Counted from the stretch's first letter, positions 44,801 to 52,755 are shown. The stretch: DNA of 64,000 nt from Lineus longissimus (GCF_910592395.1 NC_088315.1:17899808-17963807); one strand, 5' to 3'. Numbers and translations are program-made. The notes: generated by a model not told the origin, from the sequence alone.

Positions 44801-47800
44801 GGTGGGCCTGTAGACGTATAAATGGGTCACATATAAACATTTGTCAGACTCACTTTCTCAGTGAAATCGATGGTGAACTACAAATTCATACATTATTAAT
44901 TCAATAATTGGTATAAAGTGAATGATGACAGAGAATAACGCGACATGGCACATTTAGCAATTACTGTTGATGTGTAATTCATTGATTTGATTTACCATAT
45001 GGAAAAAGGAAGTCTAGACCATGCCATGAAATTAAACCATCATTTTCCCATTAGTCATCAGACTGCGAAATTGCTTGCATTTAGGATGGCGTGTCTACAT
45101 CTCATTCAAGGTTGATTTATGTCATATCAATAGTCTGACCTGCCGTGAATTGTAGTGCCAAAGTTTACTTGTGTTAATAAGTTTGAAAGTCAGGCCTGTC
45201 CCGAACTGTAGTGTCAAAGTTTACTTGTGTTAAGTTTGAAAGTCTGGCCTGTCCCGAACTGTAGTGTCAAAGTTTACTTGTGTTAAGTTTGAAAGTCTAG
45301 CCTGCCGCGAACTTTAGTGTCAAAGTTTACCTGTGTTAAGTTTGAAAGTCTGGCCTGTCCTGAACTTTCGTGCCAAAGTTTACCTGTGTTAAGTTTGAAA
45401 GTCTGGCCTGTCCTGAACTTTCGTGCCAAAGTTTACCTGTGTTAAGTTTGAAAGTCTGGCCTGTCCTGGACTTTAGTGCCAAAGTTTACCTGTGTTAAGT
45501 TTGAAAGTCTGGCCTGTCCTGAACTCTAGTGCCAAAGTTTACTTGTGTTAATAAGTTTGAAAGTCAGGCCTGCCGCGAACTTTAGTGTCAAAGTTTACCT
45601 GTGTTAAGTTTGAAAGTCTGGCCTGTCCTGAACTTTCGTGCCAAAGTTTACCTGTGTTAAGTTTGAAAGTCTGGCCTGTCCTGAACTTTCGTGCCAAAGT
45701 TTACCTGTGTTAAGTTTGAAAGTCTGGCCTGTCCTGAACATAAGTGCCAAAGTTTGTTTGTGTTAAGTTTGAAAGTCTGGCCTGTCCTAAACTCTAGTGC
45801 TAAGTTTCATTTGTGTTACGTTCTGTCTCACCCGTCACAAACTCTAGTGCTAAGGTTCATTTGTGTTAAATTTGTCTAACCTGTTACAAATTTGAGTGCT
45901 ATATTAAGGTTCAGTTATGTTTGAACTATTCTGACCAGTCACAAACTCTAGTGCTAAGGTTCATTCGTGTTAAACTCATATGTCTGACCTGTCCCAAACT
46001 CTAGTGCTAAGGTTCATTCGTGTTAAACTCATATGTCTGACCTGTCCCAAACTCGAGTGCTAAGGTCCATTCGTGTTAAACTCATATGTCAGACCTGTCC
46101 CAAACTCTAGTGCTAAGGTTCATTCGTGTTAAACTCATATGTCTGACCTGTCCCAAACTCGAGTGCTAAGGTCCATTCGTGTTTAACTCATATGTCTGAC
46201 CTGTCCCAAACTCTAGTGCTAAGGTTCATTCGTGTTAAACTCATATGTCTGACCTTCCCAAACTCTAGTGCTATGGTTCATTCGTGTTAACTCATATGTC
46301 TGACCTGTCCCCAACTCTAGTGCTAAGGTTCATTCGGGTTAAACTCATATGTCAGACCTATCCCAAACTCTAGTGCTAAGGTTCATTCGGGTTAAACTCA
46401 TATGTCTGACCTATCCCAAACTCTAGTGCTAAGGTTTATTCGGGTTAAACTCATATGTCAGACCTATCCCCAACTCTAGTGCTAAGGTTCATTCGGGTTA
46501 AACTCATATGTCAGACCTATCCCAAACTCTAGTGCTAAGGTCCATTCGTGTTAAACTCATATGTCAGACCTATACCAAACTCTAGTGCTAAGGTTCATTC
46601 GGGTTAAACTCATATGTCTGACCTATCCCAAACTCTAGTGCTACGGTTCATTCGGGTTAAACTCATATGTCAGACCTATCCCAAACTCTAGTGCTAAGGT
46701 TTATTCGGGTTAAACTCATATGTCAGACCTATCCCAAACTCAAGTGCTAAGGTTCATTCGTGTTAAACTCATATGTCTGACCTGTCCCAAACTCTAGTGC
46801 TAAGGTTCATTCTAGTTAAACTCATATGTCTGACCTATCCCAAACTCTAGTGCTAAGGTTCATTCGGGTTAAACTCATATGTCAGACCTATCCCAAACTC
46901 TAGTGCTAAGGTTCATTCGGGTTAAACTCATGTCAGACCTATCCCAAACTCTAGTGCTAAGGTTCATTCGTGTTAAACTCATATGTCAGACCTATCCCAA
47001 ACTCTAGTGCTAAGGTTCATTCGTGTTAAACTCATATGTCAGACCTATCCCAAACTCTAGTGCTAAGGTTTATTTGAGTTAAACCATTTCAATGTTTCTC
47101 TTAGGAATTGTATGCAAAAAAAACATTGTAAAATTTGAGGAAATTCTCAAACTTGATGATCAAGTTGCATCGAAGAATCTGCAAAATTGCTCAATTAAAT
47201 AGAGCACCCCTTATTTCTAAACAATTTTTAAAAATCTGTTCATTGATTTTATACAGATCACTTTAAAACCTTCTTGAAGTTAATTTCATTTTTATTTTCT
47301 TTCATTTTCTATTTTAAGATATGAATTAATCAATATTCCGTAAAATCCACTTTGATCATGGAGAGACATTTTTTCTATTTTTGACGCATTCTGCTGCCAA
47401 GTGCAAGTTCGCCATGAATCCATTCCAAGAGTGATTGATTAAGTGTCACTATAACCCGTCTATTAACTCACTTAATTTCCATTAATATGCACTGATCAGT
47501 TACCAAGGCAACCTGTGACGGTATTCATGCGGTTAGTGGGATTATGGACCCCAAATACAACAAGGCAGAAGATGCAGTAAAAGGTCAAGTCCATTTGTTC
47601 ATTCCGTGAACAGAAATATACATGCCTTTACTGCATGTCCAAATATACCCTGAACACAGCATAAGAAATTAGAATTTCAGCAGAATAGCATAGCCCTGTC
47701 GCCCTTTTTTCATAAACAAAACGTCCTGCCTTTTTCAATTTTTAAAATAGTTTTTAAAATAGTTTTTATGATAAGTAGAAGTGATCTGACACTTAATAAA

Positions 47801-48290
47801 AGGCATATATGTGATTGGCTCCATAAAATCTCTTTTGTACCATAAAACTATAAAAATTCTCCATTTCTCAATTAAAAGTAGGAAGTGCTGCCATGAAAAA
47901 ATGCCCTTTTTGGCTGAAAATTGCCCCTGCCTTTTCAGAGTCCGAAGTTGCCCTGCCTTTTCAGAGTCTGAAGTTGCCCCTGCCTTTTCAGAGTCCGAAG
48001 TTGCCCTGCCTTTTCAGAGTCCGAAGTTGCACTGCCTTTTCAGAGTCTTAAGTTGCCCTGCCTTTTCAGAGTCCGAAGTTGCCCTTCCTTTTCAGAGTGC
48101 GAAGTTGCCCTGCCTTTTCAGAGTCTGAAGTTACCCTGTCTTTTTGAAATTCCGACTGAAACACGAGAAATGTTTCTACTTACTCTAAAGCATCGATGAG
48201 CTTCTGTGGGTCAATAGGCGGTGGATATATGACTTCTTTGATGGATTTCTGATCACAATTTGCATAGGCAGTCGAGACATGTACAAGAAC
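26691..48290 (-). CDS. FAR: Fatty acyl-CoA reductase (FAR1/2-type), N-terminal exons not found
   Basis: Minus-strand exons in order: 48290-48184, 43702-43525, 42375-42331, 41653-41467, 39717-39636 (weak), 38213-38124, 37076-36947, then either 34076-33949 or 30567-30440, then 26853-26691 ending in TAG. All phases agree. FARs reduce fatty acyl-CoA to fatty alcohols with NADPH for ether-lipid and wax synthesis, on peroxisome or ER membranes. Diagnostic features are [16 protein letters not shown], the SDR catalytic Tyr-x3-Lys in [42 protein letters not shown] and ENYCLG in the C-terminal domain, and a hydrophobic C-terminal anchor. The N-terminal Rossmann exons with TGATGFLGK were not found, so the gene is 5'-incomplete here. 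FAR1 and FAR2 cannot be separated. Confidence 0.92.
26875..27092. repeat. Tandem duplication, 2 x ~110 bp
   Basis: Both units contain GTGAATAATGTACCCTTA and CCCTGGGGTGCTATTGCCCC. It begins ~20 bp outside the acceptor of the last FAR exon. Confidence 0.85.
27100..28140. other. FAR intron sequence without exons
   Basis: No coding or RNA feature recognised. AT-rich, with CACCCCA-type fragments near 27,220-27,265 resembling the neighbouring duplication. Confidence 0.4.
28182..28437 (+). pseudogene. Frame-broken coding-like segment inside the last FAR intron
   Basis: Just after a TTTTTTTAG acceptor-like site, one frame reads [20 protein letters not shown] and [11 protein letters not shown] and then hits TAG. 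A different frame then reads [20 protein letters not shown] and [10 protein letters not shown] to a TAA that overlaps an AATAAA. Both halves look protein-like but in different frames, as in a decayed last exon. I do not recognise the family. It is on the strand opposite to FAR. Confidence 0.3.
28504..28684 (-). mobile_element. MITE family 1, full-length copy
   Basis: ACAGTAGAACCTCTCTATTA to GAGGTTCTACTGCA with an extra GTCCTTAATAGAGAGGTG unit. Confidence 0.85.
28940..29170. repeat. Degenerate tandem repeat with GAGGTATACCCTCGAT units
   Basis: GAGGTATACCCTCGAT-like units occur at ~28,968, 29,089 (variant), 29,107, 29,118 and 29,140, with a longer repeated frame (AAGATTTTGACAC, CATTTCC, GATGACCTC) on the left. 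Confidence 0.65.
29640..30432. repeat. Minisatellite, ~5 x ~155 bp, ending at a FAR splice donor
   Basis: Units share TCACCAAACTTGCTA, CCTATCCACACTTGGGCATT and TGATGGTCTGTTCTTGAATA. The right end of the array is within ~10 bases of the donor of FAR exon 8b (30,439). Confidence 0.9.
30440..30567 (-). CDS. FAR: FAR exon 8, alternative b
   Basis: 128 nt, entry phase 0, exit phase 2, acceptor TGGTTTCAG, donor GTACGT. It encodes 42 residues starting [20 protein letters not shown], then GTKVYVMNE. The FAR family consensus here is [16 protein letters not shown]. It splices in frame from exon 7 (36,947) to the last exon (26,853). It has the same length and phases as the copy at 33,949-34,076, with 17 of 42 residues identical. 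Confidence 0.93.
30734..30980. mobile_element. MITE family 3, diverged copy
   Basis: It starts CAGGGTTTCTGCCAGG and ends CTGGCAGAAATCCTG. It has A-rich and GGTGGGTACAATTACCCACC (self-complementary) interior sequence. Confidence 0.6.
31000..31200. repeat. Dispersed repeat with GCGATTTTTATTGCTGCGAC
   Basis: Blocks such as AAGCGATTTTTATTGCTGCG are shared in diverged form with 32,580-32,880, 42,480-42,780 and 55,385-55,625, indicating an old dispersed family. No ORF is convincing. Confidence 0.45.
31228..31575. mobile_element. MITE with ~60-bp inverted termini
   Basis: The left end (GTGTCTCGAAATAATGATGG, GGCCGGCACT, GTTCCTGTGTAGA) is mirrored at the right end (TCTACACAGGAACTTGCC, CAGTACTGGCC, ATTATTCTGAGACAC). 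The interior holds a C10 run. ORFs across it are by-products of the inverted structure. Confidence 0.75.
31580..32560. other. FAR intron sequence without exons
   Basis: No feature recognised beyond AT-rich sequence. Confidence 0.4.
32580..32900. repeat. Dispersed repeat, second copy of the GCTGCGAC family
   Basis: It carries TTGTCGCAGCGACTAATATC and CAAAATTGCTTGTGTGCGGG, related to 31,000-31,200 and 55,385-55,625. A 121-residue ORF crosses it but has no recognisable domain and runs into a MITE. Confidence 0.4.
32914..33073 (-). mobile_element. MITE family 1, near full-length copy
   Basis: TACGGTAGAACCTCTCTATA to GGAAGGTCCCACTGTA with the family core. Confidence 0.85.
33949..34076 (-). CDS. 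FAR: FAR exon 8, alternative a
   Basis: 128 nt, entry phase 0 after acceptor ATTTTTCAG, exit phase 2 before a weaker donor GTTAGT. It encodes [20 protein letters not shown] and then [13 protein letters not shown]. It is homologous to exon 8b over its full 42 residues. Since 128 is not a multiple of 3, using both copies together would shift the frame, so only one can be used per productive transcript. If the intron is retained, the frame ends at TAA (33,921), giving a protein without the membrane anchor. A dying exon is the alternative, but the frame and both splice sites are intact. Confidence 0.85.
34250..35875. repeat. Minisatellite, ~77-80 bp unit, about 16 copies plus diverged left flank
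   Basis: Core units at ~34,560-35,840 read TTCATGAGCCATGGTAAAGG, ACATCCTTTGGTCATGAGCC and TAGGTCATGAGCTATGATGG. The left part (34,250-34,560) has diverged relatives. The GTCATGAGC submotif recurs within each unit. It fills much of the intron between FAR exons 7 and 8a. Confidence 0.95.
35880..36940. other. FAR intron sequence
   Basis: It contains a GGTAATTAGGCAATTAGG-type simple repeat at 36,252-36,296 and otherwise nothing recognised. Confidence 0.45.
36947..37076 (-). CDS. FAR: FAR exon 7
   Basis: It encodes [27 protein letters not shown] and the end NMTADEQK, matching the FAR C-terminal pattern ...LH+....L.YFT...W.W.......L......E...F. Entry phase 2, exit phase 0 before GTATGC. Confidence 0.93.
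37190..37500 (+). mobile_element. LINE (Jockey/CR1-like) 3' coding remnant
   Basis: The frame contains [20 protein letters not shown] and [16 protein letters not shown]. This is the small Cys/His region following the reverse transcriptase in Jockey-type elements (family pattern L.TGHC.L..HL......C......TPEHVLL.CP.....R). Only this C-terminal piece is present. Confidence 0.7.
37370..37905. repeat. Tandem repeat, ~3.4 x ~158 bp, derived from the LINE remnant
   Basis: Units begin GAACTGCCCACTCTGGGACA and contain GCATCAATGGAGAC and ACAAGAGACGACA. The end of the LINE fragment has been amplified. Confidence 0.9.
37921..38121 (+). mobile_element. MITE family 1 copy ending at a FAR splice donor
   Basis: It has family sequence with extra CTCTCTATAAAGGACA units and a 5' end lacking the usual ACAGT. 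It ends AGAGGTTCTATTCTACT, immediately next to the donor of FAR exon 6. Confidence 0.8.
38124..38213 (-). CDS. FAR: FAR exon 6
   Basis: It encodes [20 protein letters not shown] and ISRCMGKKP. The family pattern Y......H..PA...D...R..G..P is visible. Acceptor TCCTCATCAG, donor GTAAGT, entry with one completing base, exit phase 2. Confidence 0.92.
38390..38570 (+). mobile_element. tRNA-like SINE fragment
   Basis: It carries an A-box-like CTACCGAGCGG and a B box GGGTTTGATTCC spaced as in tRNA-derived SINEs, followed by TCTCACCGGTTTCCTCC. It is different from SINE family 1. No clean acceptor stem is seen. Confidence 0.45.
38705..39228. repeat. Tandem duplication, 2 x ~261 bp
   Basis: Both copies start GAATAGGTAACCTAGATCTA and include GTCGTGGCAAGCCAGCAAAG. 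Copy 2 is a few percent diverged. Confidence 0.92.
39230..39630. other. FAR intron sequence
   Basis: C9 and T-rich runs near 39,327-39,360. No exon recognised. Confidence 0.4.
39636..39717 (-). CDS. FAR: FAR exon 5 (weak prediction)
   Basis: An exon is required between exon 4 (exit phase 1) and exon 6 (entry needing two bases). This 82-nt segment satisfies both phases: acceptor GCTAG, donor GTAAGT, encoding [20 protein letters not shown] and QFSLVN plus a codon completed by exon 6. Its length fits the family gap, but sequence similarity is weak and a competing CAG lies 10 nt upstream of the acceptor. Confidence 0.5.
39907..40084 (+). mobile_element. MITE family 1, full-length copy
   Basis: ACAGTGGAACCTCCCTTAGC to AGAGGTTTTATGGTA; core GGTTTTGGTCATAAG. 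Confidence 0.85.
40209..40390 (+). mobile_element. MITE family 1, well-preserved copy
   Basis: It starts TACAGTAGAACCTCTATTAG and ends AGAGGTTCTACTGTA, with core ACACTAGTTTTGGTCCCAAA. This is one of the best matches to the family consensus in the window. Confidence 0.9.
40660..41015 (+). mobile_element. TTAA-flanked MITE family B, copy 2
   Basis: TTAAAGTGATACAATGATGTG to CGAGTTACCCTTTAA, close to 16,371-16,740 apart from short deletions around 40,775 and 40,915. Confidence 0.8.
41124..41357 (-). mobile_element. MITE family 1, expanded copy
   Basis: It has family termini, but the GTCCTTAATAGAGAGG submotif is repeated about five times (41,250-41,340), making this the longest copy. Confidence 0.9.
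41467..41653 (-). CDS. FAR: FAR exon 4
   Basis: It encodes [57 protein letters not shown] and GSI. The family shows GKG......D...ADLVPVD.VVN....AAW and IYNCTTG..NP..W. Entry phase 0, exit phase 1 before GTAAGG. Confidence 0.96.
42000..42135. repeat. AGGTAGGGTGGC-type repeat, minus orientation
   Basis: CACCCTACCTTGG units occur beside CAGGGCCACCCTACC. The same family appears in plus orientation at 44,235-44,347 with 44,748-44,815, and at 49,010-49,225. Confidence 0.65.
42331..42375 (-). CDS. FAR: FAR exon 3
   Basis: A 45-nt micro-exon encoding [15 protein letters not shown], matching the conserved GW.DN.NGP.G..... motif. Acceptor AAATTCAG, donor GTAAGT, phase 0 on both sides. Confidence 0.95.
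42480..43500. other. FAR intron sequence
   Basis: The first ~300 bases carry diverged repeat blocks (GGTTGCTGCAACAAAAATCAC) related to 31,000-31,200. Further on, degenerate units containing TTAAACTGTGTA and TTTATCAAGTTGC recur. No exon seen. Confidence 0.4.
43525..43702 (-). CDS. FAR: FAR exon 2 (catalytic Tyr-Lys)
   Basis: It encodes [32 protein letters not shown] and [19 protein letters not shown]. The YTFTK segment provides the SDR-type catalytic Tyr and Lys, and RPSIVGA.WKEP is a FAR hallmark. Acceptor TTTGCAG, donor GTACGT, exit phase 0. Confidence 0.97.
43766..44205. mobile_element. GC-rich MITE with AGCCCGCAGCACA ends
   Basis: It starts AGCCCGCAGCACATTAGTCG and ends GGCTAGTGTGCTGCGGGCT. 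The ~28-bp termini are imperfect inverted repeats. The interior is full of GGCGAC/GTCGCC and GCCAAAGTTGGCGGC palindromic pieces. It lies in FAR intron 2, just beyond exon 2. Confidence 0.8.
44235..44815. repeat. AGGTAGGGTGGC repeat interrupted by a SINE
   Basis: Segments 44,235-44,347 and 44,748-44,815 belong to one AGGTAGGGTGG-rich repeat that resumes after the SINE insertion 44,348-44,747. Confidence 0.75.
44348..44747 (+). mobile_element. SINE family 1, full-length, with target-site duplication
   Basis: The tRNA-like head has A box TGGCCTAGTGG and B box GGTTCGATCCC. The body includes CCTGGCTCTTCACAGTCC and GTGGCACGCA, and the tail is (GAA)n. It is flanked by a perfect 13-bp duplication, GAAAAGGTAGGGT (44,335-44,347 and 44,748-44,760), showing insertion by retrotransposition. 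Confidence 0.92.
45125..47085. repeat. 53-bp satellite, ~37 copies, two sequence blocks
   Basis: Left block (to ~45,800) units: GTGTTAAGTTTGAAAGTCTG, GCCTGTCCTGAACTTTCGTG, CCAAAGTTTACCT. Right block units: GTGTTAAACTCATATGTCTG, ACCTGTCCCAAACTCTAGTG, CTAAGGTTCATTC. Both have a 53-bp period and align along their length, so they are one satellite with two homogenised variants. It lies in FAR intron 1. Confidence 0.96.
47090..47920. other. FAR intron sequence
   Basis: AT-rich; no exon or repeat array recognised. Confidence 0.4.
47925..48135. repeat. Minisatellite, ~8 x 26 bp
   Basis: The unit CCTTTTCAGAGTCCGAAGTT plus GCCCTG recurs about eight times, ending ~50 bp from the donor of the first identified FAR exon. 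The open plus-strand frame is an artefact. Confidence 0.92.
48184..48290 (-). CDS. FAR: FAR exon 1 of those found (not the gene start)
   Basis: It encodes [32 protein letters not shown], the conserved (M/V)HVSTAY and YPPP.DP.KLID motifs of FARs. Acceptor CTTTTTCAG and entry phase 0 show it is internal. Exit phase 2 before GTAAGT. Confidence 0.96.
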
Positions 48291-48299
48291 CTGAAAAAG

Positions 48300-49010
48300 G
48301 CGAAGATGGAAATAATCTACAAAATGGCGGCAGGCAGTACTGCGTCATAAACACATCCACTAACAGTACACTACGGGGTGGCTCAGAAAAATTCTCAAAT
48401 GGGGCTATTTTTTATCTGGGAACAAAGTTGAGTGATATCAATTCCCTTTTCAAAATCTTGTCCCCAGGAGAGGGCAAGGAAGTTTTTTTTGGGCCACCCT
48501 GTAGTGGCAGAACCAGCTAACAAGAATCCGCTCGATGAGAAGGTGAAGCTATAGACCAGACTCCAGTTGATGGGTCACAGACCTGCTCCTTAACATAGGG
48601 CACCCGAAAATCTGTATTTTGGACAAATTTCGTGCTTTGAATTGAAAAGGCAAATTTTTCGTGCCAATTTTCCAATTTGCCGATTTTCGGGGGCCTATCA
48701 ACCCTGCTATCCATACACTGTCCGCTTGATGCGTTTCTCTTTGTTCGATGTTCGTTTGTGACCTTCTGACACGCCACACACAAAATGAACATGGCTTTTC
48801 TGGAGCCCAGAAACTAGGTCAAACCGCGATGATTTTTGTACCTCAAATCACGATGTCAAAAGACGTCCTTACACACCAAGTTTCAACATTGTTGACGGAG
48901 CGACAGTGGACAAGACCTGATGACATAAGTCTACCTTGGTGAGCTAACCCTCGGGGAATGTAGTGCTGATACTCCAGGTGAAAATATTGAATTACAGGCT
49001 GATTACCAGA
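48300..49010. other. Stretch without recognised gene
   Basis: A short ORF on the minus strand at 48,517-48,792 has no domain. I looked here for the preceding FAR exon and did not find it. Confidence 0.35.
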
Positions 49011-49225
49011 GTCCTCCACAGGGTTTTCTCAAAGTAGGGTGGTACCCTAGATATTTAAGAAGTTCTGGTAGTGTGGCAACAAGGTAGGTGCCACCAATTT
49101 AAGGGATGGTGGCCCAATAGAAACCATCTACGAAATTCTAGAGCAAGGTGAGGTGGCTCTTCCAAGGTAGGGTGGCTCTTCCAAGGTAGGGTGGCTCTTC
49201 CAAGGTAGGGCGGGCCGCCCTGACA
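49010..49225. repeat. AGGTAGGGTGGC-type repeat with tandem units
   Basis: Three exact CTCTTCCAAGGTAGGGTGG units at 49,150-49,210 plus flanking family sequence. Confidence 0.75.
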
Positions 49226-49671
49226 AATGCCCTTGTCGAGAACACAGCTGATGATGATGCCTGTTTACCTCGTCAATAGTTCCGTACTCAGCCTTCTCGC
49301 TAGAATATCGAGATAATAGTCCAATTTGTAAATCCAGCTAACCATAATGATCGAATCTTTACTATGAACTGGCAATCAATATTCTACCCCATTATAGAAG
49401 GTCATTTTCTCTGTTCTTATTACTCAATCAATAACGTTCCTCGCTATGCACATGACTACATTCTTTAGGAATGAATTGTCATGCATCCCTTCGAGGGCAG
49501 GGTTGATGTCGCTGAGATTTTGCACAATGAACAAGCGGCTAATACCCGAAGAAAATATCAATTAGCAAATGTAATTAACCATAACATCAGCACTAATGAA
49601 CTTGCGATCAATAGCCTACATAATTAGAAAGACATTATGGTCGCTCATAACCCGCCCCCATGATATGCATT

Positions 49672-49871
49672 TACAGTAGAACCTCTCTATCAAGGACATC
49701 CTCGGGACTAACAAGTTCTGTCCTTGATAGAGAGGTGTCCTGATTAGAGAGGTTAAATTGAATTGAAACAACCAATATGGGACCAAAACTAGTGTCCTTG
49801 ATAGAGGGGGTGTCCTTAATAGAGAAGTTGTCCTTAATAGAGAGGTGTCCACTAAGGGAGGTTCTACTGTA
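49672..49871 (-). mobile_element. MITE family 1, full-length copy
   Basis: TACAGTAGAACCTCTCTATC to GGAGGTTCTACTGTA with an added GTCCTTAATAGAGAAG unit. Confidence 0.88.
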
Positions 49872-50444
49872 TCTCCAAGTATACACAACATTTTCTGACA
49901 TATTTCTCCCATCTTGACATGAGCTGCACGTTTTAAAAGCAGTTACTAGAGGCAGTATTCAAATGGCATATTACCCAACACCTTCTTATGGGGACCAAAG
50001 CTAAGGGTTCTCATCAGGTTCCATAGAAAGATAAACGCTACTTGGTGAACTGAGATTATTTTAGTGGGACTTATCAAAAAATCATTCGAACAGGTGGAAA
50101 GGGCTGCACACAGCAGATCCACATGCATAGGGAGAAGAATACTGCTGTAACAATAAACTGCTGATTTTATGACAAAGGCCAGGCGAGTGTAGCACCATCA
50201 ATAGCCGTCTAGGCTGGGAGTCAGTCACCTAACTGTAACTCACAGCCCCCTTGTTGATTTAATACACAACCAATTCCTGCAAATAATCTACAATCGTGAC
50301 ATGAGCGATGTGGCCATACCTTGAATGAGTGCGACACAAAAAACAGCCCCAAACTGTCCCTGGAAGTAATCAAACCACCTCCAAGCCTGTATACACCCCT
50401 CTTGGTATGCTCTTCTCCCCTAACGCTTTATTCCTTGAAGTAAT

Positions 50445-51370
50445 CAGACTGCCAGATCCCAGATCCCCCCCTCCCCCAGTATCATACTCCAGATATTCAC
50501 AACACATTCCATATAATGCCAAAAGTCCAGCGAGCGTAACACTATAAATAGCCGTCTGGTCCCCAGGAGTCCTCAGATCCCCAGATTCCCCCTGGTATGC
50601 AACTCCAGACATTCACAACACATTCCAGTAATACCTCAACATATAATACCATAGGTCGAGTGAGCGTGACACTATAAATAGCCGTCTGGTTCCCAGGAGT
50701 CATCAGATCCCCACATTCCCCCTGGTATACAACTCCAGACATTCACAACACGTTCCTGTAATACCTCAGCATATAATGCCATAGGTCGAGTGAGCGTGAC
50801 ACTAAATAGCCGTCTGGTCCCCAGGAGTCATCAGATCCCAAGACTCCCCCTGGTATGCAACTCCAGACATTCACAACACGTTCCTGTAATACCTCAACAT
50901 ATAATGCCATAGGTCGAGTGAGCGTGACACTATAAATAGCCGTCTGGTCCCCAGGAGTCATCAGATCCCCAGATTCCCCCTGGTATGCAACTCCAGACAT
51001 TCACAACACATTCCTGTAATACCTCAACATGTAATGCCATAGGCATAGGTCGATTGGGCGTGACAATATAAATAGCCATCTGGTCCCCAGGAGTCATCCG
51101 ATCCCCAGATTCCCCCTGGTATGCAACTCCAGACATTCACAACACATTCCTGTATACCTCAACATATAATGCCATAGGTCGAGTGAGCGTGACACTATAA
51201 ATAGCCGTCTGGTCGCCAGAAGTCATGAGATCCCCAGATTCCCCCTGGTATGCAACTCCAGACATAAACACATGAATATAACACATTCCCGCAATACCAT
51301 CTCGATATGATCGCGGCATAATGCCAAAGGTCGCGCGAGTTCAGCACTATAAATAGCCGTCTGGTCCCCG
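50445..51370. repeat. Tandem repeat, ~7 x ~130 bp, with TATAAATA in most units
   Basis: Units share CACTATAAATAGCCGTCTGG, TCCCCAGGAGTCATCAGATC, CCTGGTATGCAACTCCAGAC and CATAGGTCGAGTGAGCGTGA. TATAAATA occurs at 50,543, 50,673, ~50,931, 51,067, ~51,195 and ~51,348; the third unit has lost two bases. A degenerate unit lies at 50,180-50,225. ORFs on the minus strand are by-products. Confidence 0.93.
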
Positions 51371-51399
51371 GAAGTCATCAATACGGTCTCCGAGGCCCC

Positions 51400-51960
51400 T
51401 AATCTGCCTCAGCTGCATCAAAGATCCGTCTAATGTCAATTGATTGAATCATGGGAATACGGCGCTGCGGCACTATTGACGATATATCTTGGCGGCTGCA
51501 TGCTTGGCTGTAGAATATGTTATGGAATTGCATCCCGGTGCTCTTGAATTGAATATTTCATGAGTGGCCTGGAGCTCATCCGTCATCTGGACGGAAAGGA
51601 AAACGCAGAAGAGCTCACCATGGGCATGAAGGCAACCCTAGTTCCATTATGGCAGCAGTGATGAATTGTTGGTATTGGTAAGGTGTCAGCAGACTTCGAA
51701 ATTCATTTCCCACAGGGGCACAGCATTTTTGCAGAATAGGGGCATTTTTTGCTATAAGGGTACCCTTCTGATGCAAATTTAAGAAGAAAACCATGCCTGT
51801 CCAGCATCTGACCAGTAGCTTCTTGAGGGAATTTCTACTCGCTGAGGGCAGAAAATCCTTTCCAATTGAACGGTTTAATATTAAAATGTTGCCATGAGTA
51901 AAGGTTAGCAGGTTCTTCTATACAGCTGGAATAACCCTTTAAGAGAATTTCTGCTGCATC
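51400..51960. other. Gene-free stretch
   Basis: No exon or repeat recognised. Confidence 0.4.
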
Positions 51961-51984
51961 CAGCTAGCACTGCAGCAAAATGTC

Positions 51985-52560
51985 AAAGTTCAAATGTGCG
52001 TGGAGGCTGCGAGAGAGTGATTTCTGTCTTGTTATTGATGTGGTTGCATTCCATATGTCTGAGCTGCGTCTCGAATTCTCCCTTACGTCATCAATGACGT
52101 CTGGTTGCACAGGGGCTGGTTTTGTCTTGTCCCTGAATGGAGTCACCAATGTGGCTGCATGGCCCAAAATGCTTGATCAACATCTTAAATTCTCCCAACA
52201 TCACCAATTGTTAGCTTAGGATGCACTTAAATTGGTCTTGTCCCTGATTGAAGTCATCAATATGGTTGCACGAGGCTCTAGTTATAGTATACATACATGT
52301 ATGATCTGTGTTTTGAATTCTCCCCGATGTCATCAATTATGTTGTATGGAAGCTGGTTGTATGTCTTGCGTCTGCCTCGCGACTTGTCCCTGATGGAAGT
52401 CATCAATATGGTTGCACAAGTTCCCTCAAATGCCGATTTGTGTCTTAAATGCTCCCAGAGGTCATCGATTAGATTGGATTAGGTGAGCTGGTTGTACATC
52501 TTCTCCCTGACTAAAGTCATCAATTGAGTTGTGCAGGCTCCCAATGTGACTAATCCCTCT
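51985..52560. repeat. Degenerate tandem repeat, ~150-bp unit
   Basis: Loosely repeated phrases GTCTTGTCCCTGA.TG.AGTC, GTCATCAAT and ATATGGTTGCAC recur 3-4 times with substantial divergence. Confidence 0.6.
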
Positions 52561-52619
52561 CATCATCAATTAATAGAAGCTGGCTGCACTTTGGAAAATG
52601 TGTCTCATTTTCACCGTGG

Positions 52620-52755
52620 GTAAATCCACAATTCACCATGGTAAACTGGCAGCACTTCACCATGGTGAATTGGGACGGTGAAATATTTGACCATGGTAAG
52701 CATGGTAAACTCTGATTTTACCATGGTGAATTCAGATCATGTATGGTGAATCTGA
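52620..52755. repeat. Cluster of TTCACCATGGTGAAT palindromes
   Basis: CACCATGG or its variants occur about six times in 130 bp (52,636, 52,666, 52,690, 52,727, and half copies), including full palindromes such as TTCACCATGGTGAAT. Confidence 0.7.

Noticed and set aside
47811-48128. 105-residue ORF with repeated FSESEVA phrases
   Set aside because: It is a translation of the 26-bp minisatellite.
49255-49335. Possible upstream FAR exon on the minus strand (...EKAEYGTIDE before GTAAAC)
   Set aside because: It lacks FAR signature motifs, has a stop just upstream and a poor acceptor; IDE resemblance is too short.
50370-51319. Minus-strand ORFs with a repeated MSGVAYQGESGDLMTPGDQT segment
   Set aside because: They follow the ~130-bp tandem repeat exactly and change frame with unit length; no splice or domain support.
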